NCBI GenBank assembly: GCA_003151665.1
Contig: PLYD01000135.1
Coordinates: forward strand, 1-18,491
DNA from: Candidatus Dormiibacterota bacterium
GTDB taxonomy: Bacteria > Chloroflexota > Dormibacteria > Dormibacterales > Dormibacteraceae
Reading direction: 5' to 3'
Length of the DNA: 18,491 bases
The position numbers and the translations under genes are program-made. The notes under the pieces were generated by a model. The model searched no databases and was not told the DNA's origin. It worked only from the letters and a program-made list of their open reading frames with translations. Position 1 is the first letter of the stretch; every line of letters starts with the position of its first letter. Shown here one piece after another: positions 13,298-18,491 of this stretch.

Positions 13298-15010
13298 TCA
13301 GTAAGCGCGCGCTTGCGGCTTGAAGTTGGTGATGCGAACGTCGCGGTACTCGAGCCGCGGGGATATCTCATCGGTGCGCATGGCGATCGTGTGCTTCAGG
13401 AATTTCTCATCGTGCCGGTCGGGGAAATCACGACGCGCGTGGGCGCCCCGCGACTCCTCCCGCGCAAGGGCGGAGTAGGTGATCACCTCGGCCACCTCGA
13501 GCATGTAGTCGAGCTCGAGCACAGACATCAGCTCGGTGTTGAAGGTACGGCTCGAGTCTTCGATCTTGATCCTGCCGAAACGGTCACGCAGCTTGCCCAG
13601 CTGCTTCGTCAGCGTCTCGAGTCCTTCGCGGGTCCGGAAAACGCCAGCGCCGGCGTCCATGCTGAGCTGCATCTCCTCGCGGATGGCGCCGATTCGCTCT
13701 TCCCCACTCTTCTTCTCGAGGTAGTCCATCTCGATGCGCTTGGTTTCGTCTTTGAGCATGCCTTCGATGGGATTCGCACTCACCGCTTTCGTCGAGCTGA
13801 CGTACTCGGCGGCCGCCCGTCCGGTCGCGGCGCCGAACACCAGGCACTCGGACAGTGAGTTGGAGCCCAGCCTGTTCCCTCCATTCAAACCGACGTTGGC
13901 GCACTCGCCGGCTGCATAGAGACCTGGCACAGGCGTGGCTCCGGAGATGTTCGCGTCCACCCCGCCCATCATGTAGTGCATAACCGGCCGCACCGGTATC
14001 GGATCGTGGACGATGTCGATGCCGACGAACTCCCGGCCCAGCTCGCGCATGAACGGCAGCTTGCGATCGATGACCGCCTCGCCGAGATGCCTGACATCGA
14101 GGTGCATGTACTTGCCGTGAGGGCCTTCGAACCCGCGGCCCGCTTCGAACTCGGTGATCATCGCTCGCGAGATGATGTCGCGCGGACCCAGCTCCATCTT
14201 GTTGGGGACGTATCGCTTTAGGAAGCGCTCGCCGTCCTTGTTGGTCAGATACCCGCCCTCGCCGCGGACGGCCTCCGTGATCAGGATTCCAGTGAACGGC
14301 AGCCCGGTCGGATGGAACTGGACCATCTCCATGTCCCTCAGCCCGACGCCCGCCCGATACGCGAGCGCCATGCCGTCACCGGTGCAGATGTTGCCGTTGG
14401 TGGTAAAGGCATACACGCGGCCCATACCGCCAGTGGCCAGGATCACCGCCTTGGCGGTAATTGCATCGAACCGGCCGCTCCGCATGTCGATCGCGACCAC
14501 GCCGACGCACCGTCCATCCTCGACGAGGAGCTTGGTCACGAAGGCTTCGTCGTGGCGATGGATCTGCGAGTACTTGAGGGAGGTCTGGAACACGGTGTGC
14601 AGCATGTGGAACCCGGTCTTGTCAGCTGCGAAGCAAGTGCGCCACGTAGTCATCCCACCAAAAGGTCGGACCGAGATCTTCCCGTCCGGGTCCCGGCTCC
14701 ACGGGCAACCCCAGTGCTCCATCTGGATCACCTCGATTGGCGCCTCGCGCACGAAGGCCTCGACCACGTCCTGGTCCGCCAGGTAGTCGGAACCCTTGAT
14801 GGTGTCGTAGGCGTGGGTCTCGTAGCTGTCTTCCGGTCGGAGGACGGCTGCGGCGCCACCCTCGGCGGAGACTGTGTGGCTCCGCATCGGGTAGACCTTC
14901 GAGACCATGCCGACTTTTAGGCTGGGATTGGTCTCCACCACCGCTATCGCTGCCCTGATGCCGGCGAGCCCCCCGCCGACAACCAGGACATCGTAGCTCT
15001 CAAAATCCAT
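13298..15010 (-). CDS. frdA: Fumarate reductase / succinate dehydrogenase flavoprotein subunit A
   Basis: A 570-residue catalytic flavoprotein interconverting succinate and fumarate. The dinucleotide fold VLVVGGGLAGIRAAI starts at residue 8. FAD is covalently bound by His45 in YPMRSHTVSAEGG; Glu50 matches FrdA (Glu49 in E. coli) rather than the Gln of SdhA. Other signatures are CPWSR, FAADKTGFHMLHT, VQFHPTGLPFTG and IPVRPVMHYMMGG with the active-site Arg/His. I chose ATG 15010 because GAGG stands 6 bases upstream and it gives the family start; the frame could add 13 residues. It heads an frdABCD-MBL operon. The divergent 70-base gap to the FAD gene must hold its promoter; TACCAT (plus-strand 15023-15028) is a weak -10 candidate. 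Confidence 0.95.
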   Translation of the reverse strand: MDFESYDVLVVGGGLAGIRAAIAVVETNPSLKVGMVSKVYPMRSHTVSAEGGAAAVLRPEDSYETHAYDTIKGSDYLADQDVVEAFVREAPIEVIQMEHWGCPWSRDPDGKISVRPFGGMTTWRTCFAADKTGFHMLHTVFQTSLKYSQIHRHDEAFVTKLLVEDGRCVGVVAIDMRSGRFDAITAKAVILATGGMGRVYAFTTNGNICTGDGMALAYRAGVGLRDMEMVQFHPTGLPFTGILITEAVRGEGGYLTNKDGERFLKRYVPNKMELGPRDIISRAMITEFEAGRGFEGPHGKYMHLDVRHLGEAVIDRKLPFMRELGREFVGIDIVHDPIPVRPVMHYMMGGVDANISGATPVPGLYAAGECANVGLNGGNRLGSNSLSECLVFGAATGRAAAEYVSSTKAVSANPIEGMLKDETKRIEMDYLEKKSGEERIGAIREEMQLSMDAGAGVFRTREGLETLTKQLGKLRDRFGRIKIEDSSRTFNTELMSVLELDYMLEVAEVITYSALAREESRGAHARRDFPDRHDEKFLKHTIAMRTDEISPRLEYRDVRITNFKPQARAY

Positions 15011-15080
15011 GTGGCGCCTCAAATGGTATTCGGTCGACGAAGGCAACAAGGAAAGCCGCCTCCGCTAGCCTTCGATCACC

Positions 15081-16178
15081 TTGAGCACTCCCTTCTGGCC
15101 TCGACCCGCCGAGAGGTACGCCGGCACGTCTCCGGGCGCGGCCGAAGTAATGGTGATCGGGGGCGGCATTACCGGTGTCAGCCTCTTGCATCACCTTCAG
15201 CGCCGCGGCTTCCAAGCCGTCCTTGTCGAGCGGACGCACATCGCCGCCGGGGCCAGCGGCCGAAACGCCGGTTTCCTACTCGCAGGCGTGGCCGAGAACT
15301 ACGCAGAGGCCGTACGCATCTTTGGTCGCGAAAAGGCGCGGGAGGTGTGGCATCTCACGAATGAGAACCACGACGCGATGGTCGAGGCTGTGGCTGGTCA
15401 GAAGGTCGGCCATCGGCGCCTGGGCAGCACGACTCTTGCCTCCGGGCCAAAAGAAGCAGAACAGCTGGCCGAATCCGCACAGCTCCTCAATGAGGACGGC
15501 TTCGATGCGATGTGGGATGGCAAAGGCCTGATCAACCCCAATGACGGGGAGATCAATCCCGCCGCGGTGGTGGGAGCTCTCGCCCGCCAAGCTCCTCCGG
15601 GCGCGATTTGCGAGGGTGTCAACGTGATAACGGTTCACTCGAGCCCGATCGGCGTCCATGTACTCACGGAACGTGACGAATTCTCTGCAGAGATCGTCAT
15701 CCTTGCGACGAACGCCTACACGGGTCAGATAGTCCTCGCCGGGCCCGAGAACGCGGCCGAGGTGCTGCCCCCGCTCGTCCAACCGCGCCGGGCACAGATG
15801 CTGGCCACGGTGCCCATTGCGCGACCGGTCTGCGACCTGCCCACGTATTCCCATTTCGGGTACCGATACTGGCGGCAGCTGCCGGCCGGCGAGATTCTAA
15901 TCGGCGGGTGGCGGGACACAGCACCAGAAATCGAGGTGGGATACGACGATCAACCAACCAGCCGGATCCAGGCCCATCTCGAGGCTCAGGTCAAGCAGAT
16001 GGAAGCGTCTGCTGAGATCACGCACCGTTGGGCGGGAACCATGGGCTTCACCGAGTCCGGCCTGCCTCACGTCGGTCCAGTGGAGGGCGTGCCCAACGTG
16101 TACATCTGCGCGGGATACAACGGCCACGGCATGGGCTTCGCCTTCATGAGCGCCAAACAGCTGGTCGACTCGCTCTAG
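15081..16178 (+). CDS. FAD-dependent oxidoreductase, DAO family
   Basis: A 365-residue flavoprotein of the D-amino acid oxidase/glycine oxidase/sarcosine dehydrogenase superfamily (DAO fold), which oxidises amines or amino acids. The Rossmann segment VMVIGGGITGVSLLHHL lies at about residue 23 with the Glu of the second strand (LVERTHI), followed by AAGASGRNAGFLLAG. Mid-protein EIVILATNAY and the C-terminal TMGFTESGLPHVGPV ... YICAGYNGHGMGFAF, the GHG FAD-contact segment, complete the fold. The substrate cannot be read off. TTG 15081 is the first start after an in-frame TAG at 15066, and no good ribosome site is seen. It is divergent from frdA and ends 3 bases before the converging dipeptidase. 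Confidence 0.88.
   Translation: MSTPFWPRPAERYAGTSPGAAEVMVIGGGITGVSLLHHLQRRGFQAVLVERTHIAAGASGRNAGFLLAGVAENYAEAVRIFGREKAREVWHLTNENHDAMVEAVAGQKVGHRRLGSTTLASGPKEAEQLAESAQLLNEDGFDAMWDGKGLINPNDGEINPAAVVGALARQAPPGAICEGVNVITVHSSPIGVHVLTERDEFSAEIVILATNAYTGQIVLAGPENAAEVLPPLVQPRRAQMLATVPIARPVCDLPTYSHFGYRYWRQLPAGEILIGGWRDTAPEIEVGYDDQPTSRIQAHLEAQVKQMEASAEITHRWAGTMGFTESGLPHVGPVEGVPNVYICAGYNGHGMGFAFMSAKQLVDSL
15098..15114. repeat. 17-bp direct repeat, copy 1
   Basis: GCCTCGACCCGCCGAGA, identical to 17088-17104. The inner CTCG...CGAG arms make it partly palindromic. This copy starts 17 bases inside the FAD oxidoreductase gene. Whether it is an operator or chance in GC-rich coding DNA cannot be told from the sequence. 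Confidence 0.35.
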
Positions 16179-16181
16179 TCC

Positions 16182-17144
16182 TTAGTCCGGTAGAGCGCGC
16201 CCCAAGAACCCGAGCCAGTTCGCTCCCATGATGCCCTCGACCTGGGCGCGGGTGAAGTGCTTTTGGAGGCGCCCTCTGAGCTGCTTGAGCTGGTCCAGGT
16301 TCGAGATCGGAGCGTGCCTCGAGTCGAATCCTCCGTCCAGGTCGGTGCCCAGGCCGATGTGCTCGGGGCCGCCCGCGGCGCGGGCGAGGTGCCCCGCATG
16401 ACGCACGACATCGTCGAGTGACGCGCGTCCCGTCGTGCGTAGGTGCGGCTGGTAGAAGCTGATCCCGACAATACCGCCTCGACGCGCGACTTCGGCCGCG
16501 GTCGCATCAGTGATCTGGCGGTCGCCTGGAACGATGGCTCGAGCGTTGCTGTGGGACGCGATGATCGGACCGCGCCACTGCTCGAACGCATCGGTCACCG
16601 CCTGGTCGGCCATGTGGCTCAGATCGAGGATCATCCGCTTGCGCCTCATCGCCTTGAGGAGCTGAACTCCAAGCTCGGTCAACCCGCCCGGGGCGCCTGT
16701 GCCACCGCTGTATCGCGTCGCGCCCCAGGCTGGGCCGACGATGCGCAACCCTCGGTCGGTCCAGGCGCCCAGCTGGGATGGGGTTTCGATGGGGTCAGCG
16801 CCTTCCATGAGCAGCACGGCCGCCAGCTGCCCCCTTGTCCATCCGCTGAGGTAAGCCTCCAGTTCGCCCTTCGTGCCGATCAGGTGAAGCCCACTGCTCC
16901 GGTAGTAGTTCAGCTCCGCGAGGGCCATGATGTGCGCCTCGTGCTCGTTTTCGTACACGAACCGGGTGCGCATCGCTCGCCCGGCCCGCGCCGGGGCTGT
17001 GTACAGGGTCGCGAAGACGAGGCCGACGCTCGCCGCCGTCAGCGACGAGCGGCTGACCAGGTAACCCGGAGCGGGCTCCGACTGGAAGCCTCGACCCGCC
17101 GAGATGGCGTTCCAGGCAATGTCCAGGTGGGCGTCGACGATCAC
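16182..17144 (-). CDS. Membrane dipeptidase-like peptidase, family M19
   Basis: A 320-residue zinc dipeptidase of the renal dipeptidase family, which hydrolyses dipeptides and in some cases beta-lactams or D-amino-acid-containing dipeptides. All family metal ligands are seen at the right spacing: His6 and Asp8 (DAHLDIAWN), bridging Glu114 (LLMEGAD), His177 (DLSHMAD), His198 (SHSNAR, 21 residues later as in human DPEP1) and Asp268 (GTDLDGG). There is no signal peptide, so the enzyme is probably cytosolic despite the family name. The GTG at 17144 places the first motif at residue 6, normal for this family, with only a weak GGAA upstream. An amino-acid-type oxidoreductase converges on it, which fits amino-acid turnover (inference). 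Confidence 0.92.
   Translation of the reverse strand: MIVDAHLDIAWNAISAGRGFQSEPAPGYLVSRSSLTAASVGLVFATLYTAPARAGRAMRTRFVYENEHEAHIMALAELNYYRSSGLHLIGTKGELEAYLSGWTRGQLAAVLLMEGADPIETPSQLGAWTDRGLRIVGPAWGATRYSGGTGAPGGLTELGVQLLKAMRRKRMILDLSHMADQAVTDAFEQWRGPIIASHSNARAIVPGDRQITDATAAEVARRGGIVGISFYQPHLRTTGRASLDDVVRHAGHLARAAGGPEHIGLGTDLDGGFDSRHAPISNLDQLKQLRGRLQKHFTRAQVEGIMGANWLGFLGRALPD
17088..17104. repeat. 17-bp direct repeat, copy 2
   Basis: Exact second copy of the sequence at 15098-15114, lying about 40 bases inside the 5' end of the dipeptidase gene. The two copies sit near the starts of two genes of related theme but are read in different strands and frames, so protein similarity does not explain the match. 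Confidence 0.35.
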
Positions 17145-17180
17145 TTCCGATCGAGGATAACGCCGGGCCGGCAGCCGGAT

Positions 17181-17206
17181 GGGGCCGGTTTCTCCAAACC
17201 GGCGCC
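17181..17206. promoter_or_regulatory. Inverted repeat in divergent dipeptidase/zinc-ribbon promoter region
   Basis: Eleven-base arms GGGGCCGGTTT and AAACCGGCGCC, with one mismatch, enclose a CTCC loop. They lie between the dipeptidase GTG (17144) and the zinc-ribbon GTG (17301). No T-run follows on either strand, so a terminator is unlikely; an operator for a dimeric repressor is a better guess. A TAAAAT at 17215-17220 just downstream could be the -10 of the zinc-ribbon gene, leaving a leader of about 75 bases; no good -35 is seen. Confidence 0.4.
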
Positions 17207-17300
17207 AGTCGAGTTAAAATCGCCCCCGCAACGCTAGAGGGGGTAGACCGGTCAAATCCGCCCGGGCCTCTGAGCGACATATTTTGGGGGAGGCCAGACG

Positions 17301-17585
17301 GTGAGTTTCTCGGACAGGACGTTGCAGTGCCGTGACTGCGGTCGCGATTTCCTCTTCACGGCGGGGGAGCAGGAGTTCTATCAGTCTCGCGGCCTTCAGA
17401 ACGAGCCCCGGCGCTGTCCCGAATGCAGGGCAGCACGGCGCACCACTGAGGGCAACGGCCGGACGCGCGCCATGCATGACGTCATCTGCTCGAACTGCGG
17501 CAAGCAGACCCAGGTGCCGTTCGTGCCGACGGGCGCCCGCCCCGTCTACTGCCTCGACTGCTTCCAGACGGTGGGGCGCCGCTAA
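17301..17585 (+). CDS. Double zinc-ribbon protein (CxxC-x20-CxxC type)
   Basis: A 94-residue protein built of two zinc ribbons. The first (about residues 9-42) has CRDC and CPEC, resembling the zf-trcl 'probable zinc-ribbon' domain with the FLFTAGEQEFY segment and the FYQSRGL ... EPRRCPEC order. The second (62-87) has CSNC and CLDC separated by a short beta segment (KQTQVPFVPTGARPVYC), like the CxxC_20_CxxC proteins. Each should bind one zinc. Such proteins are small, cytosolic, and of unknown role. The GTG at 17301 has a GGGGGAGG site upstream, a strong ribosome site suggesting high expression. It converges with the cyclase gene, 8 bases apart. Confidence 0.85.
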   Translation: MSFSDRTLQCRDCGRDFLFTAGEQEFYQSRGLQNEPRRCPECRAARRTTEGNGRTRAMHDVICSNCGKQTQVPFVPTGARPVYCLDCFQTVGRR

Positions 17586-17593
17586 GCGCAGCG

Positions 17594-18391
17594 CTACAGC
17601 CCGGCCAGGGCGATGGGGCGCACCGGGGAGCCGGTGGCGCCGCGCAGCTTGAGCGGCAGGCACACGAAGCCGAACTCGTAGACGTTTGCCGCCGCCAGCT
17701 CCTCGAGATTGAGATTCTCGATGATCGGGATGCCGGCCCGCACCAAGAGCAAGACATGGCCGGGCAGGGTCACACCAAGCTCGGGATCGGTGGGTCCGAG
17801 CACGTCCCATGCGATGTTGTCGGCGCCGACCGCCTTGACCCTGAGCTCCGCCAGCCAGCGCGATGCCGCTCCGCTGACGCCGGCAGCGCGCAAGTACTGT
17901 TCGGGCTGGCTCCACAGCGCGCCGTAGCCGGTGCGGACGAGTACGACATCGCCCTCGCGAATCTCAACGCTCGCGCCGGCCGCGGCGCGCTCCAGCTCGT
18001 CGATGGTGATGGCATGCTCCGGCTCGAGGCGGTTTGCGCCGGCGACATCGAGGAGAACGCCCCTGCCCACGATTGGAGCCATCTGGTCGATGCCGAGGAC
18101 TTTGAACCCGGCCGACGTCTGTACGCCCGAGTCCACGTGGACTCCCCCATGCAGCATCAGATTCTCGGCCTGGTGGGCGAGGGCATCGATGTGCGTGCCC
18201 GAGTGCTCGGGCATGACCACGATGCCGGAGGCCCCAGTCCGCGCTTCGGGAGCGCCGGGTGCGTGGTGGCGATGGAGGAAGTAGTTGAAACCGGGGGCGT
18301 GCGCGGGGTGCGATGGCGCGCCTGCATAACGAAGCTGTTCCAGGTCGAAGACGCGGGCCGAGCCCAGGACGCCGGCGATGTCCGAGGTCAA
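17594..18391 (-). CDS. Cyclase family protein (kynurenine formamidase-like)
   Basis: A 265-residue metal-dependent hydrolase of the cyclase/kynurenine formamidase family (PF04199). The family motif HxGTHxDxxxH is seen as HSGTHIDALAH (His63, His67, Asp69, His73). The N-terminal FDLEQLRYAGAPSHPAHAPGF and the C-terminal LLVRAGIPIIENLNLEEL and FGFVCLPLKLRGATGSPVRPIA are the usual framing motifs. Members hydrolyse formylkynurenine, isatin or other cyclic amides; the substrate is not certain. The start is TTG at 18391, one base after the infA stop, so it probably depends on translation of infA. GTG and other starts further in would cut the family N-terminus. No other kynurenine-pathway gene is in the window. 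Confidence 0.88.
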   Translation of the reverse strand: MTSDIAGVLGSARVFDLEQLRYAGAPSHPAHAPGFNYFLHRHHAPGAPEARTGASGIVVMPEHSGTHIDALAHQAENLMLHGGVHVDSGVQTSAGFKVLGIDQMAPIVGRGVLLDVAGANRLEPEHAITIDELERAAAGASVEIREGDVVLVRTGYGALWSQPEQYLRAAGVSGAASRWLAELRVKAVGADNIAWDVLGPTDPELGVTLPGHVLLLVRAGIPIIENLNLEELAAANVYEFGFVCLPLKLRGATGSPVRPIALAGL

Positions 18392-18392
18392 G

Positions 18393-18491
18393 CTACTCGC
18401 GATACCGGTACACGATGCGTCCTCGCGAAAGGTCGTAGGGCGACAGCTCCACGCGGATGCGGTCGCCGGGCGTGATGCGGATGAAGTAGCG
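18393..18491 (-). CDS. infA: Translation initiation factor IF-1, C-terminal part
   Basis: The last 32 residues of IF-1, running off the window at 18491; the N-terminal part of about 40 residues lies beyond. The sequence [20 protein letters not shown] followed by a basic tail ending VYRYRE matches the end of the S1-like OB fold of IF-1, which binds the ribosomal A site during initiation (family motif '[18 protein letters not shown]'). It is normally followed by rpmJ and rpsM; here the next gene on the strand is the cyclase family gene one base away, so this infA may be outside the main ribosomal cluster. Confidence 0.92.
   Translation of the reverse strand, partial: RYFIRITPGDRIRVELSPYDLSRGRIVYRYRE

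Noticed and set aside
13145..13858. 237-residue plus-strand frame
   Set aside because: It is a shadow of frdA and frdB.
17583..17596. AGCGC/GCGCT palindrome between the zinc-ribbon and cyclase stops as a terminator
   Set aside because: The arms are 5 bases and no T-run follows on either strand.
1..18491. CRISPR array, complete prophage or intact insertion sequence
   Set aside because: I saw no regularly spaced repeats, no transposase and no phage structural genes; the only mobile-element trace is the truncated recombinase.

Overview
The window is a GC-rich bacterial chromosomal segment with many GTG and TTG starts, tightly packed operons with 4-base start/stop overlaps, a collagen-like membrane-anchored protein, a double CxxC zinc-ribbon protein and an E. 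coli-type FrdABCD complex. I infer a high-GC terrestrial Terrabacteria lineage (Dormibacterota, Chloroflexota or a deep Actinomycetota relative); the lineage cannot be fixed from the sequence alone.

Layout. 1-2.1 kb: a coupled membrane protein/lipoprotein pair (+), a collagen-repeat protein (-) and two small proteins (-), one of only 55 residues. 2.1-4.0 kb: a tight three-gene operon (-) of unknown function, namely a 77-aa protein, a 204-aa protein and a DUF6941-like plus TPR protein. 4.0-6.5 kb: a gene-poor, probably decayed accessory stretch. It holds a 41-aa reading frame, the C-terminal half of a tyrosine recombinase, a 431-aa protein with an Apea-like HEPN RX4H motif (candidate RNase), an 11-bp tandem repeat and an intact tRNA-Pro(CGG) with encoded CCA. 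6.5-7.5 kb: a hotdog thioesterase and a lipoprotein (-).

7.6-10.4 kb (+): an operon of histidine phosphatase, APH-fold kinase and ACAD10/11-type acyl-CoA dehydrogenase. The last two are a two-gene version of the fused eukaryotic ACAD10/11 enzyme, which points to hydroxyacyl-CoA degradation. 15.0-10.4 kb (-): frdA-frdB-frdC-frdD, a membrane quinol:fumarate reductase/succinate dehydrogenase, followed at once by a metallo-beta-lactamase/double-rhodanese sulfur protein. 15.1-18.5 kb: an FAD amine/amino-acid oxidoreductase (+), an M19 dipeptidase (-), a zinc-ribbon protein (+), a cyclase-family hydrolase (-) and the 3' end of infA (-).

The right two thirds are mostly conserved metabolism: acyl-CoA oxidation delivers electrons and C4 acids that the Frd complex can handle. 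The left third is accessory and holds the least explained genes. The best candidates for undescribed biology are the HEPN protein, the three-gene DUF6941-like/TPR operon, and the phosphatase-kinase-dehydrogenase operon.
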